Assembly (NCBI GenBank): GCA_015233155.1 | Contig: JADFYG010000013.1 | Coordinates: 1-64,000 of the forward strand | Length of the DNA stretch: 64,000 nt | Direction of reading: 5' to 3' | From: Candidatus Rifleibacteriota bacterium | GTDB taxonomy: Bacteria; Muiribacteriota; Ozemobacteria; Ozemobacterales; Ozemobacteraceae | Shown: positions 1-9,382 of the stretch, piece by piece | How positions within the stretch are numbered: position 1 is the stretch's first letter | How the letters are laid out: every line of letters begins with the position of its first letter | Program-made: the position numbers and the translations under genes | The notes under the pieces: generated by a model | The model's input: the letters and a program-made list of their open reading frames with translations, nothing else | What the model was told of the DNA's origin: nothing | Databases searched by the model: none

Positions 1-1323
1 ATGAATAATCTTGGTTTTCTACTTGCCACGACGGAAACTGATCCGCAGCGCGCTGTAAAGCTCTGTTCGCATGCGGTTGAACTTGAGCCCGGCTCCGCCA
101 ATTTTCGCGATTCGCTCGGATGGGCATGTTTCAAGGCAGGCCGTATCGATGATGCCACAATACATTTCAAGGCCGCGATGAAAATGGATCCGTCTCTTCC
201 AAAACCGTTTTTCAATCTTGGTCTGTGTGAATTTAATCGAAAAAATTATTCAGAGGCAGCGCGTGCGTTTTCAAACGCGATACAGATAAATCCCGGATTC
301 ATAAAAGCTTATATTCCGCTGGGCGTGTGCTACGAAAACATGAAACAGACCAACCGTGCCTTATATGTCTATCAACAGGCATTGACAAGGCTCCCGGACG
401 GATCCCCGGTCAAGAGACACATCGACAGGCAGATAAAGAAAATCAGCAAGGACAGTAAGTCATACTATTTTTCAAATGTGAAACAGCTTCAGGTGAGCTC
501 CAGGCTGACAGATTTCATCAAGCGTAAAGGCCGCACCGGAAATCTTATGGGCAACGCAGAAGCCAAGAGTGCGGATACGCTCGATTCGAGCTCATTTACC
601 CCGGTGGCAGCCATTCCGGGCGGATCGGCAGGTAAGGAATCCGGCGGTGGCATCAGCTTTGATTCCGGTCTTGACTTCGCAGGTGCAACAAATGTCCCGA
701 CAACATCGGGCTCGTTTTCCAGGGCGGCGGCTCCTTCAATGTCTTTGCGAGGGGACGGGGAATTGACCGTCGGACAGGAACGCGCGCTGGAAAAGCGTTA
801 CGCCCTCTGTCAGTCGTATCTCGATCGCGGACTCACACAGGAAGCCATTGGCGATCTTGAAAAGATCGTCTCGCTTGGCGGCTCATCCGGAATAGCAAGA
901 CAGGCACGAGGTCTGCTGCTTAAGGCCAGAAAGGTGACGGACGATCGGAACCACGAGAGGGCCGAAACGCATCTGACGATGGGAAAGGATTTTATCAGGG
1001 CGGCCAAGTATGATCTGGCGGAATCCGAGATTCGAAAAGCGATTTCACTGGCACCGGAAAACGCGGAAGCGCATAAGGATCTTGCCCTGCTTCATTACAA
1101 TCAGGGCCGCCTGAAGGATGCGTATGAAGAAAGTAAGCGTGCCATCGCTCTTGATCGAACGATGAAGGAAGCTTATGTAGTACTCGCTTCGCTCTACTCA
1201 AAAAAAGGGCGAACGGAAGACGCAGTTCGAACACTTCGCAAGATGCGCGAGATAGGCGGAGATCATGATGCCGTGGATGATCTGGCCGAACGTATGATGA
1301 GTTCACTGACAGCGGGATCCTGA
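1..1323 (+). CDS. TPR-repeat protein, 5' end cut by window edge
   Basis: A protein made mainly of tetratricopeptide repeats, which act as protein-protein scaffolds; no specific partner can be named. Three repeats are visible at about residues 33-135 (consensus W/G/A/P spacing, e.g. DSLGWACFKAGRIDDA) and at least three more at about 320-430. A Ser/Gly/Ala-rich linker lies between them (about 185-245). The first visible residues (NNLGFLLA) are themselves the middle of a typical TPR. The ATG at base 1 is therefore probably an internal Met and the true start lies outside the window. The stop is one base before the GTG of the next gene, suggesting cotranscription with pgeF. Confidence 0.85.
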   Translation: MNNLGFLLATTETDPQRAVKLCSHAVELEPGSANFRDSLGWACFKAGRIDDATIHFKAAMKMDPSLPKPFFNLGLCEFNRKNYSEAARAFSNAIQINPGFIKAYIPLGVCYENMKQTNRALYVYQQALTRLPDGSPVKRHIDRQIKKISKDSKSYYFSNVKQLQVSSRLTDFIKRKGRTGNLMGNAEAKSADTLDSSSFTPVAAIPGGSAGKESGGGISFDSGLDFAGATNVPTTSGSFSRAAAPSMSLRGDGELTVGQERALEKRYALCQSYLDRGLTQEAIGDLEKIVSLGGSSGIARQARGLLLKARKVTDDRNHERAETHLTMGKDFIRAAKYDLAESEIRKAISLAPENAEAHKDLALLHYNQGRLKDAYEESKRAIALDRTMKEAYVVLASLYSKKGRTEDAVRTLRKMREIGGDHDAVDDLAERMMSSLTAGS

Positions 1324-1324
1324 A

Positions 1325-2026
1325 GTGCGCATATTTCGTGAAGACAATATTCTGATCGTATTTTCTGAGAGAAGCGACGGTGATTTGCGCTTTTCCGACA
1401 TGGATGACTTCGCCTTCGGTCAGGCATGGAAAGAAATTTGTGCCGGAACAGGCCATGATCTTGCCCGGCCCCGTTTTGTCAGGCAGGTCCACGGCGACGC
1501 CATTATCGATCTGGCCCCGGAAGGGCAGCCCGGCAGCCAGGGAGAAGCAGACGGTTTGATCACTGCTGAACGCGGTGTTCCGATAGGTGTTTTCACTGCC
1601 GATTGCCTGCCGATCCTTATTGCCGGTCATGACAGAATCGCCGCGATTCATGCCGGCTGGAAAGGCACGCGGCTGGACATAGCGGGTAATGCGGTTCGCC
1701 GCCTGTCCGCATCATCTGAACAACCGGCTGCTTTACGGGCGTTTTTTGGCCCATGTATAGGGTCCTGCTGCCTCGAACTGGGCGAGGAAGTGCCTCCGAC
1801 GTTCATTGAGCGTGATTCCGCGGCGGCCTCCGCATTCTCTCACGGGCGGAAATGGCATCTCGATCTGCGCGGCCTCAACGCATTGCAGCTGATGCGCGCG
1901 GGGATAAGGCCGGAGACGTTGCGTCATGTTCATGATTGCACGCGATGTCGGGCGGACCGCTATTTTTCATACAGAGGCGATCACGGACGGCACGGAAGCT
2001 TGTTTTCTTTCATAGTAAGGATTTGA
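1325..2026 (+). CDS. pgeF: Peptidoglycan editing factor / Cu-oxidase_4 (laccase-domain, YfiH) protein
   Basis: Member of the YfiH/PgeF family (formerly 'multicopper polyphenol oxidase'), known in E. coli to remove misincorporated amino acids from peptidoglycan precursors; other members have purine nucleoside phosphorylase or deaminase activity. Family motifs are all present: RQVHGD, ADGLIT, FTADCLPI, AAIHAGWKGT, FFGPCIGSCCLE and the C-terminal CTRCRADRYFSYRGD. The His of HGD, the Cys of ADC and the His of IHAGW are the expected zinc ligands. The 233-residue length is typical. It starts with GTG directly after the upstream TGA, so it is probably translationally coupled to the TPR gene. Confidence 0.9.
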   Translation: MRIFREDNILIVFSERSDGDLRFSDMDDFAFGQAWKEICAGTGHDLARPRFVRQVHGDAIIDLAPEGQPGSQGEADGLITAERGVPIGVFTADCLPILIAGHDRIAAIHAGWKGTRLDIAGNAVRRLSASSEQPAALRAFFGPCIGSCCLELGEEVPPTFIERDSAAASAFSHGRKWHLDLRGLNALQLMRAGIRPETLRHVHDCTRCRADRYFSYRGDHGRHGSLFSFIVRI

Positions 2027-2059
2027 TGCTGACACTCATTTTGGGGGAGACGGGAAGTC

Positions 2060-2803
2060 ATGATTAAACTTGGCGTGAATATCGACCATGTGGCAACTCT
2101 TCGGCAGGCGCGACGTGGGCGGGAACCAGATCCTGTGGCGGCTGCGGCAATTGCGGAAATAGCGGGCGCTGATCAGATAACGGTTCACCTGCGCGAGGAT
2201 CGGCGCCATATTCAGACCCGCGATTTGAAGATCCTGCGCGAAACCGTAAGAACCAGACTCAATCTGGAAATGGCGCTTGAAGAAGATGTGGTGGGGATTG
2301 CCGAAAAAATTCTTCCGGATATGGCTACGCTGGTTCCTGAGCATCGCGAGGAAATCACGACGGAGGGCGGGCTCGACGTTGTCGGGCATCGGGCACGGTG
2401 TTTCGAGGTGGTTTCCAGACTGGCTGCAAAAGGCATCGCTGTCAGCATGTTCATCGATCCTGACGAAAAACAGGTTGAGGCAGCTTTCGATGTCGGGGCA
2501 CGTATCGTCGAATTTCACACCGGGGCATATGCAAACGCCTCAGTGGCAGCGGATATTTCCGCTGAAACAAAAAGGCTCCATGAAATGGCTGAATTGGCGG
2601 TCAGTCGGGGTATTACAGTAAATGCCGGTCATGGACTGACTTATTGGAACGTTGGCGCGCTCGTCACCATGGCAGGCCTGCATGAATTCAACATTGGGCA
2701 CAGCATAGTCTCGCGCGCCGTCCTGGTGGGTCTGGAACGTGCGGTCGCGGACATGGTCACAGCCATACGCCGGGCCGAAACAGCGCAATTGAGGAAGATG
2801 TGA
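2060..2803 (+). CDS. pdxJ: Pyridoxine 5'-phosphate synthase
   Basis: PdxJ condenses 1-deoxy-D-xylulose 5-phosphate with 3-amino-1-hydroxyacetone phosphate to form pyridoxine 5'-phosphate (DXP-dependent vitamin B6 route). The 247-residue protein begins with the family signature [17 protein letters not shown]. It also carries [65 protein letters not shown] and [12 protein letters not shown] in the usual order. It lies 33 bases after pgeF in the same direction. No other B6 gene is in the window. Confidence 0.97.
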   Translation: MIKLGVNIDHVATLRQARRGREPDPVAAAAIAEIAGADQITVHLREDRRHIQTRDLKILRETVRTRLNLEMALEEDVVGIAEKILPDMATLVPEHREEITTEGGLDVVGHRARCFEVVSRLAAKGIAVSMFIDPDEKQVEAAFDVGARIVEFHTGAYANASVAADISAETKRLHEMAELAVSRGITVNAGHGLTYWNVGALVTMAGLHEFNIGHSIVSRAVLVGLERAVADMVTAIRRAETAQLRKM

Positions 2804-2914
2804 CGCAATTGTGAAAATGCGCAAATACAGGATTTATCGCACGCTTAATGCATTGTCATCTTATGCCGATAATTGCTGAGAATGCACAATGTTGTCAGGA
2901 ATAAGGAGACTCTT

Positions 2915-4870
2915 ATGGTAAAAACAAAGTCATCTGCACCCATTGGACGGTTGATCCTGCTCGGGGTTGCGATGCTAATGCTCGTGTCCATGTACGGATG
3001 CACTACGGGCGTGCAGAAAGATCCCGGATTGACTGACTTTGAAGCGCCGGCAATTCCGCTTAATGTCGTAGGCGTCGGAAAAGAGCGGGCGATTTTCCTT
3101 ACATGGAGCGCCAACAGCGAGGCCGATCTCGTCGGCTATCGCATCTATCGCTCGAATAATTCCGGTGGCCCGTTTACACTCATTTCGACAGTTGGAAAAC
3201 AGGCCGCTCCGACATATCTGGACAACGACAACCAGAATGGTCTCGTGAACGACCAGTATTATTATTACAAGGTTTCTGGCTTTGACACACAGGGGAAAGA
3301 GTCGGATTTGTCACGCACCAATGCGATACAGGCCCGGGCCGGACTTCCGGTGGAGGATCGTCCTCCCCGCGTAGTTAACATCAAGGCGCGCGCATCCCAG
3401 GAATCGGTATATCTTGCCTGGGACAAAGTAACCGGTGTCAAAATCAAGGGCTACAATATCTACCGCGGACTATCGACCAGCGCGGGTGGTGTTCAATGGA
3501 TTTCCGCGGCCCCCCAGGATACGCCTGGATTCATTGATACGTCGGTCAGCAAAACCTCGGCGGAGCAGTACACATATGTCATCAGATCGTATAACGATAC
3601 GTATTCAGAAAGTGAAAACTCAGATCCGGTGCAGGTAACATTGCGTTCCGGCGATGATACCACTCCTTCAATCCCGTATGATCTGGCGCTTTCGAATGAT
3701 ACAGACCCGATCCTTTCATGGCATAAACCCATGACAAATGAAGACGGATCGAGTATTTTCGATGGGCAGAGTCCTACGCTTGACCTCGACTCTTACCTTA
3801 TTTTCCGTGCGAACCCCACGGACCGTCTTTTCTCGCTGATTGGTATTATAGAAGACAACGGATCAGCGAATCTTACTCAGACGTTCAAGGATCTCAACGG
3901 AACTCCATATAATCTTTATGCTGTGCGCGTTATCGACCGCAATGGAATGGTGAGCAATCAGAGCTCAATCGTAACGCAGTCTGCCGATGCGGACATTCCG
4001 CAGGTTCCGATGAATCTGGCGGCGTGGTCGTCGACTTCCACCGAAGCCGGAATCAAGCTCTCCTGGGATGCGGCAAAAAATGGCGTGAGTTACAACATTT
4101 ATTTCTCGACTGTCGCCGACGGCGGATATACCAAGATGGTAACGGCCCAGCCGCAGTGGACCGATACGTCGCCATACGTCATCAATACTTATCCGAGCAA
4201 TTTCCAACAGATACCTGAAAAAAAGGGACAGAAGCTGGAATTCGGAGTCCCATATTTCTTCAAGGTATCCGCTGTAAGTTCGTCCGGAAAAGAAAGCGAT
4301 CTCAGTGCTTATGCAAAGGCATATCCTGGTGGTTTGTGGGTGGGTATGCTCGAAGGCGAGAACACCAACTGGGGTTTCACGAATCGCAGCATTGTCAATG
4401 GAACGATTGCCGGAAACTTCCTGTTCTTCAACAATCGTGATTTTAAAAACATCGATTACTATTCTGGGGCAGGGGTTATCCTTCTGATAGCCGATACGGT
4501 CGGCACATTCGGCGTCGGCGATTCGTATGATTTCGGTACAGGGGCACAGACAACGGCCAGTTACTACAATTTGCCTACGCCCACGGCCGGAAGTTTCCGC
4601 TACAACATGTATGCTTACATCTATCCGCATACGGCGGGTGGAAACTGGCGTTTACGGGTTACCCCGAATGGAAGTCTGACTTCCATACTCGAGAAAGACA
4701 TCGATTGTTATGGCGCGGTTGCTAAAGGCCGGACTCAGGTAGCCCTTGGCCAGATCATACTGCAGCAGGGTGTTTCCGGAGTGGATCTCGAACTGGTGGC
4801 GGTTAATCCGGGGGCCGGCGGTGGCACTAATATGCTTTTGGATTCCGTCGTATTCGTTCGTGCTCCCTGA
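2915..4870 (+). CDS. Fibronectin type III repeat lipoprotein
   Basis: A secreted lipoprotein of about 651 residues. I place the start at the ATG at 2915 because AAGGAG lies at 2903-2908; an in-frame upstream TTG/ATG is less likely. The N-terminus is a lipoprotein signal (SMYGC, a slightly atypical lipobox). Four fibronectin III-like units follow at about 35-125, 150-245, 255-355 and 360-470, each with the W-x-x-x-x-x-D/G-x-Y-x-I/Y pattern (e.g. ADLVGYRIYRS, KIKGYNIYRG). A C-terminal domain of about 180 residues of predicted beta character is not recognised. The probable role is surface or periplasmic binding; no catalytic motif is seen. It stands alone between pdxJ and a repeat-rich gap. Confidence 0.8.
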   Translation: MVKTKSSAPIGRLILLGVAMLMLVSMYGCTTGVQKDPGLTDFEAPAIPLNVVGVGKERAIFLTWSANSEADLVGYRIYRSNNSGGPFTLISTVGKQAAPTYLDNDNQNGLVNDQYYYYKVSGFDTQGKESDLSRTNAIQARAGLPVEDRPPRVVNIKARASQESVYLAWDKVTGVKIKGYNIYRGLSTSAGGVQWISAAPQDTPGFIDTSVSKTSAEQYTYVIRSYNDTYSESENSDPVQVTLRSGDDTTPSIPYDLALSNDTDPILSWHKPMTNEDGSSIFDGQSPTLDLDSYLIFRANPTDRLFSLIGIIEDNGSANLTQTFKDLNGTPYNLYAVRVIDRNGMVSNQSSIVTQSADADIPQVPMNLAAWSSTSTEAGIKLSWDAAKNGVSYNIYFSTVADGGYTKMVTAQPQWTDTSPYVINTYPSNFQQIPEKKGQKLEFGVPYFFKVSAVSSSGKESDLSAYAKAYPGGLWVGMLEGENTNWGFTNRSIVNGTIAGNFLFFNNRDFKNIDYYSGAGVILLIADTVGTFGVGDSYDFGTGAQTTASYYNLPTPTAGSFRYNMYAYIYPHTAGGNWRLRVTPNGSLTSILEKDIDCYGAVAKGRTQVALGQIILQQGVSGVDLELVAVNPGAGGGTNMLLDSVVFVRAP

Positions 4871-4881
4871 GTAATTATGAC

Positions 4882-4909
4882 GTAGGGGCGACCCTGTGGA
4901 TCGCCCGAG
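4882..4909 (+). repeat. GTAGGG-headed hairpin repeat
   Basis: GTAGGGGCGACCCTGTGGAT-CGCCCGAG forms a 6-bp stem GGGCGA/TCGCCC around the loop CCCTGTGGA. It shares the GTAGGG head with elements at 8517, 21222, 21275, 46444 and 47063 and with the longer palindrome at 30947. Confidence 0.6.
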
Positions 4910-4941
4910 AATGCTCCAGGCGGGCGCGGTTTATAGGTTGC

Positions 4942-4979
4942 ATGAGGCGTGGAAACCGGAAACGGGTTCCACGCCTCAT
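4942..4979. terminator. Long imperfect inverted repeat after FN3 lipoprotein gene
   Basis: ATGAGGCGTGGAA(A)CC is mirrored by GG(G)TTCCACGCCTCAT, a 13-bp perfect outer stem with one inner mismatch. It lies 72 bases after the lipoprotein stop. There is no clear T-run, so terminator function is a guess; it may be another extragenic palindrome. Confidence 0.4.
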
Positions 4980-5032
4980 ACATTTTGCCTGAAATTGTTT
5001 TGACGTCAGGACTGGCGAAAAAAGATTTCCTC

Positions 5033-5067
5033 CATCTGTGTTTATCTGTATTCATCTGTGGTTAAAT
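5033..5067 (+). repeat. ATCTGTG/TTCATCTGTGG tandem-like repeat
   Basis: CATCTGTGTTTATCTGTATTCATCTGTGGTTAAAT contains three degenerate copies of an ATCTGTG/A-TT unit. The same unit occurs at 41263-41435 and 50021-50155. The whole gap 4871-5167 holds this repeat, the two palindromes listed above and no gene. Confidence 0.7.
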
Positions 5068-5167
5068 CAATCTCCACGCTGGTTCATTGCAATGGTAAAA
5101 AAAGGGTGTTATACTTCCCAATCGCTCCGAAATCGGGGCATTGTGTCATTTTATTCCTGGAGGGGTT

Positions 5168-6829
5168 ATGCTTATGACGTTACGGCGCTATGGCGCTTAT
5201 TGTCTTTTCCTCGGCTGTTGTTTGTTCGTGGTCGGCGTTGCATTCGCCGAAGAGGTTAAGACCTCCGCAGCAACCGCTGCATCCGATACCGCAGCATCGG
5301 AGTCGGTTGGTAAACCCGATGATATTCTGGCTGTCGTGGGCGAAACGAATCTTACGCGGGCCCAGATGTCAAAAGAGCTTGAAGGGCTTAATCCTCAAGC
5401 CAAGGCGCAGTTCGATTCCAAAGAAGGCCGAAAGCAATTCCTGAAGCAATGGATCGATGTCACCCTGCTCGAAAATGAAGCCGGGAAGGCCGGGTTGGCC
5501 GACAAGGAAGATGCGAAAAAAGACCTTCATGATGTCACTGTCATGATGCTTGCCCAGGAATATATACGTTCCCAGATGGAAAAAACGAAGGTTACTCCAA
5601 AAGATGTTGAGGAGTATTACGGAAAACACAAAAACGAATTTACAGAGTCGGACAAATACCATCTTTTTCAGATAACGGTCAAGGATGCCTCCGAAGCTGA
5701 GCAGATTAAAAAGGATCTTGATGCCAAGAAATCGTTTCTTGAAATCGCCAAGGAAAAATCGACGGATAATTTCAAGAATGCCGGCGGCGACCGCAATTTT
5801 GTGGCTCTCGATGAAATGCATCCGGCAATCGTGGGGCAGTTGAGCGTTCTCAAGCAGGACGAGATTTCTTCTCCGAATAATATCGACGGTCAGTTTGTCA
5901 TAGTGAAATACACTGAAAAGCAGACGGGTAAGGTTAAAGAGCTGAACGCGGTAGATGCACAGATCAAGAAGCAGCTGACGGAAGAAGTTTCGCAGAAAGC
6001 CCTCGAGGAACTCAAGACCCAGGAAGGTTTCAAGATCGAGCAGGCAAATCTGGAGATTTTGAAGAAAGACAAACCCACCCCGGAAGAACTTGATAAAACT
6101 TTGTGCGTGATCGGTAGCGACGTAGTAAAAATTTCCGCGATCATGGGCGATCTTGAGCGCATTCCTCCAATGTTTCGGGGACAACTAATAGATGATTTCG
6201 TTCGTCAGTTCTGTGATCGCGAAGTCGTGAAGCGGTTCGTCGAAAAGAAGTTTGACGAGCTTTCGAAGAGTTATCCTGAGTCAGCCAAGTCAGCCAAGCG
6301 TCGTGTTGGCATCAAAGCTCTGATTGATGAGCGCATTGGCAAGAAGATTGTTGTCGGCGATGATGAGATCAAGGAATTTTACACCAAGAATCTGAATCAA
6401 TTCAACAAACCCGCCCAAACGCATGCTCATCACATTCTCGTTGAAACCGAAGAGAAAGCGAAAGAAATTCTTGCCAAGTTGGAGAAAAACGAGAAGTTCG
6501 AAGATCTGGCGAAGGCGGAGTCCAAATGTCCGTCGGCCAAGGAAGGCGGAGATCTGGGATCTTTTGGTGAAGGACAGATGGTTCCTGAATTTGACCAAGC
6601 CGTTCAGGCCGCAGAAATAAATAAGATCGTTGGGCCGGTCAAAACTAAGTTCGGATACCACCTGATTCGCGTCGACGAGCGGAAACCAGCAGGAACAGTT
6701 CCTCTCGAAGAAGTGAAGGACAAAATCAAGCAACAACTTTTGCCTGAACGACAGAAGGCCGCTTTTGAAACACTGCTGGCTGAGCTACGCAAAGCGTGGC
6801 CGGTCAAGGAATTTTCTGAAAAGTTATAA
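5168..6829 (+). CDS. Periplasmic peptidyl-prolyl isomerase with two parvulin domains (SurA/PrsA-like)
   Basis: An exported foldase of about 553 residues. The signal peptide ends at AFA/EE. After a SurA-type N-terminal helical region (VVGETNLTRAQMSKEL onward, about 55-150) comes a first parvulin-like unit (about 165-265) that is divergent. A second, canonical rotamase domain follows (about 415-515: HAHHILVETEEKAKEI, GGDLGSFGEGQMVPEF, FGYHLIRVDE). The start is ambiguous: GGAGGGG at 5159-5165 serves either ATG 5168 or ATG 5174, six bases apart. The likely role is folding of outer membrane or secreted proteins. It ends 8 bases before rny, so the two may be cotranscribed. Confidence 0.85.
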   Translation: MLMTLRRYGAYCLFLGCCLFVVGVAFAEEVKTSAATAASDTAASESVGKPDDILAVVGETNLTRAQMSKELEGLNPQAKAQFDSKEGRKQFLKQWIDVTLLENEAGKAGLADKEDAKKDLHDVTVMMLAQEYIRSQMEKTKVTPKDVEEYYGKHKNEFTESDKYHLFQITVKDASEAEQIKKDLDAKKSFLEIAKEKSTDNFKNAGGDRNFVALDEMHPAIVGQLSVLKQDEISSPNNIDGQFVIVKYTEKQTGKVKELNAVDAQIKKQLTEEVSQKALEELKTQEGFKIEQANLEILKKDKPTPEELDKTLCVIGSDVVKISAIMGDLERIPPMFRGQLIDDFVRQFCDREVVKRFVEKKFDELSKSYPESAKSAKRRVGIKALIDERIGKKIVVGDDEIKEFYTKNLNQFNKPAQTHAHHILVETEEKAKEILAKLEKNEKFEDLAKAESKCPSAKEGGDLGSFGEGQMVPEFDQAVQAAEINKIVGPVKTKFGYHLIRVDERKPAGTVPLEEVKDKIKQQLLPERQKAAFETLLAELRKAWPVKEFSEKL

Positions 6830-6837
6830 TCATTAAA

Positions 6838-8481
6838 ATGCGGGAAAACCCCATCAAGGCCGTTTCGTCAAAGGCGGCGGCTGCTATTACATCTATAATT
6901 CCAGGAGGTTCGAAAAAGCCGACCATGGAGATGCCGAACATGCTTTATTGCGCAGTGTTCGCGGCTCTCGGCGGCCTCATCGGATTTATCCTGAACCGAT
7001 ATCTTGATAAAAAGCGGGAGGCCGACGGCCTCAGCGCAGCTCAGCTTCGGGGCAGGGAAATCTTAGACGAGGCGCAGCGGAAAGCCCAGGAGGAAGTTGA
7101 ACAGGCGACCAAGCGCGCTCGTGAGATCAAGGAAAAAGAACTTTTGGTTCGCAGAAACAGCGAGAAGGAGTTCAAGAAGAAAAAACACGAGCTTGATAAA
7201 CTCGAAGTACAGTTACTGAACAAGATTGAAAAAGTCGAAGCAAAGTCTGATGTTCTCGAAAAAAAGCAGGATAATCTGCGGATAAAAGAAGATCAGGTCG
7301 ATGGCCTCAAAGTCGACGCAGAAAAACTTGTTGAGCAGCAGAAGCGGGAACTCGAACGAGTGGCGGGCCTCAATCCCGAGCAGGCGCGGGAACAATTATT
7401 GAAGCGCGTCGAAGACGAGTTGCAGTATGAGATTGCTGTTAAAGTTAAAGATGCTGAGACGCGTATCAAGGAAGTCGCTGACAAGAAGTCCAGGGAAATA
7501 CTTGCAACGGCGATTCAGCGGGCAGCGACCGACCATTCGATCGATCCTATCGTTACTGTTGTCGAGCTTCCGAGCGAGGAAATGAAGGGGCGTATAATCG
7601 GTCGTGAAGGCCGGAATATTCGCACCTTCGAGAACCTGACCGGAGTTGATGTCATAATCGATGACACGCCCGAGGCCGTTGTTCTGTCAGGTTTCGATCC
7701 GATCAAACGTGAGATTGCACGTGTGACCATGGAAATGCTCACTCTCGACGGGCGTATCCATCCGGCAAAAATCGAAGAGATGTACGAGAAGGCGAAAAAA
7801 GAAGTTGACCTGCGTATCAAGGAAGCTGGCGAACAGGCGATGCTGGCTCTTGGCATACAGGCCATAAGCCCGGAGCTGGTGGAAATCGTCGGTCGGTTGA
7901 ACTTCCGCACATCTTATGGCCAGAATGTTCTTCAGCACTCGCTTGAAGTTGCCAATCTGGCTGCAAGCCTTGCCGCTGAGATCGGTGCGAATATCCAGCT
8001 CGCGAAACGGGCCGGACTGCTTCACGATATCGGCAAGGTAATCGAGAGTGACGAAGGGAACCATGCCGCCCTCGGTGCTGACTTTGCACGAAAATACCAG
8101 GAATCCGCCAAAATCGTGAATGCCATCGGCGCTCATCATGAAGATATTGCCTTCGACAGCGCGGAGGCGGTGCTGATTGCGGCGGCCGATGCTGTTTCGG
8201 CCTCGCGTCGCGGCGCCCGCCATGAGTCGCTCGAAGCGTATATCAAGCGTCTGGAAGACCTTGAGAACATCTGTCGCGGCTTCGCCGGCGTATCTACCGC
8301 ATATGCTATCCAGGCGGGACGTGAGATTCGTGTCATTGTGCAACCCGAGCAGATCGATGACATTGCTGCTCCCAAGCTGTGTCGTGACATCGTTAAGAAG
8401 ATCGAGGCCGACATGGAATATCCCGGACAGGTAAAGGTCGTGCTCATTCGTGAAGTGCGTAGTGTGGAGGTTGCACACTAG
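6838..8481 (+). CDS. rny: Ribonuclease Y
   Basis: Membrane-anchored endoribonuclease that initiates mRNA decay. Domain order is right for the family: one N-terminal transmembrane segment (MLYCAVFAALGGLIGFILN), a long charged coiled coil (about 60-220), a KH RNA-binding domain (GRIIGREGRNIRTFE, about 255) and an HD domain (H396-D397 in LLHDIGK, then HHED and AAADAVSASRRGARHE). The length of 547 is about 25-30 residues longer than usual at the N-terminus. The first ATG (6838) has no good ribosome-binding site, and in-frame ATGs at 6925, 6931 and 6940 immediately before the membrane segment are alternatives. The gene pair rny-ymdB is a common arrangement. Confidence 0.97.
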   Translation: MRENPIKAVSSKAAAAITSIIPGGSKKPTMEMPNMLYCAVFAALGGLIGFILNRYLDKKREADGLSAAQLRGREILDEAQRKAQEEVEQATKRAREIKEKELLVRRNSEKEFKKKKHELDKLEVQLLNKIEKVEAKSDVLEKKQDNLRIKEDQVDGLKVDAEKLVEQQKRELERVAGLNPEQAREQLLKRVEDELQYEIAVKVKDAETRIKEVADKKSREILATAIQRAATDHSIDPIVTVVELPSEEMKGRIIGREGRNIRTFENLTGVDVIIDDTPEAVVLSGFDPIKREIARVTMEMLTLDGRIHPAKIEEMYEKAKKEVDLRIKEAGEQAMLALGIQAISPELVEIVGRLNFRTSYGQNVLQHSLEVANLAASLAAEIGANIQLAKRAGLLHDIGKVIESDEGNHAALGADFARKYQESAKIVNAIGAHHEDIAFDSAEAVLIAAADAVSASRRGARHESLEAYIKRLEDLENICRGFAGVSTAYAIQAGREIRVIVQPEQIDDIAAPKLCRDIVKKIEADMEYPGQVKVVLIREVRSVEVAH

Positions 8482-8516
8482 CTGTAAAAATAGGTATGTT
8501 GTTTAGATGATTCAAT

Positions 8517-8545
8517 GTAGGGGCGGGTTTCAAACCCGCCCCTAC
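8517..8545. repeat. 29-bp perfect palindrome (GTAGGGG family)
   Basis: GTAGGGGCGGGTTT / C / AAACCCGCCCCTAC is a perfect 14-1-14 inverted repeat between rny and ymdB. The copy at 21222-21250 differs by a G-to-T in one arm and the matching C-to-A in the other, so pairing is kept. Confidence 0.85.
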
Positions 8546-8586
8546 GCCGTTATTCCGGCATTTATACTATGTAAGACGAGGCTTGA

Positions 8587-9378
8587 ATGCGTATTTTAAT
8601 GCTCGGCGATATCTACGGAAACGTCGGACGGCGATTGGTAAAAATGCGCCTTTCCGGGCTGCGCCGTGAAATTGCCGCGGACTGGGTTATTGCTAATGGT
8701 GAAAATGCGACAGGCGGAGCGGGATTATCTCCAAAACATCGTGATGAACTAATGAAAGCAGGAGTAGACGCGGTGACCGGGGGGAACCATATTTTCGCGC
8801 GACCGGACTGGCATGAACTGGTAGCGTCTTCCAGATGTGCCGAACGCACTTTGCGGCCGCACAATCTTGGTGGCGATGTCCTGCCGGGGCGTGGCTGGGT
8901 TATTTTGGAAAGACCCGGAGTCTCCCCCATCGCGGTTATTAACCTTGCCGGGCGCATATTCATGGAACCGGGGGAGTGTCCGTTCCGTTGGGCCGATGAG
9001 CTTCATAAAAGAGTTCCGAAAGGAATACCCATACTTGTTGATTTTCATGCCGAGGCAACATCGGAAAAAATCGCCATGGCGATCTATCTCGATGGTCGCG
9101 TTGCGCTGGTCGCCGGGACACACACTCATGTTCAGACGTCAGATGAACGCATTTTGCCTGGCGGAACGGCTGCGATTACCGATCTGGGCATGACCGGTCC
9201 GTCCGGCGGCATAATCGGGGTCGAGGCAGGAACCATTCTGGATCGCTTCGTAAAAGGATATTCAGATCGCTTTACATGCGCCGACGGGCCTGGTGTAATC
9301 GAAGGTATATTTCTTGACATAGACGAACACGGTGTCGGGAAAAGCATCGAAAGGATTCGCGTTCGCGAAGAAACTTGA
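8587..9378 (+). CDS. ymdB: YmdB-family metallophosphoesterase (TIGR00282)
   Basis: Calcineurin-like metallophosphoesterase of the YmdB family. In Bacillus and Deinococcus the enzyme has 2',3'-cAMP / cyclic nucleotide phosphodiesterase activity. Metal-binding motifs are present: MLGDIYGNVGR (Asp8), VIANGENATGG (Glu/Asn), VTGGNHIF (Asn/His), VDFHAEATSEK and AGTHTHVQTSDERIL (His pair). The 263-residue length is typical. It follows rny, as in many bacteria, separated here by an extragenic palindrome. It converges on the thioredoxin-like gene, leaving only 4 bases between the stops. Confidence 0.93.
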   Translation: MRILMLGDIYGNVGRRLVKMRLSGLRREIAADWVIANGENATGGAGLSPKHRDELMKAGVDAVTGGNHIFARPDWHELVASSRCAERTLRPHNLGGDVLPGRGWVILERPGVSPIAVINLAGRIFMEPGECPFRWADELHKRVPKGIPILVDFHAEATSEKIAMAIYLDGRVALVAGTHTHVQTSDERILPGGTAAITDLGMTGPSGGIIGVEAGTILDRFVKGYSDRFTCADGPGVIEGIFLDIDEHGVGKSIERIRVREET

Positions 9379-9382
9379 TCCT

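Noticed and set aside
995-1651. A 218-codon open frame antisense to the TPR gene and pgeF
   Set aside because: It is a shadow of two well-supported genes, and its translation has no recognisable motif.
3965-4630. A 221-codon antisense open frame within the FN3 lipoprotein gene
   Set aside because: The sense frame has clear fibronectin III repeats; the antisense product is Arg/Ile-rich with no domain pattern.
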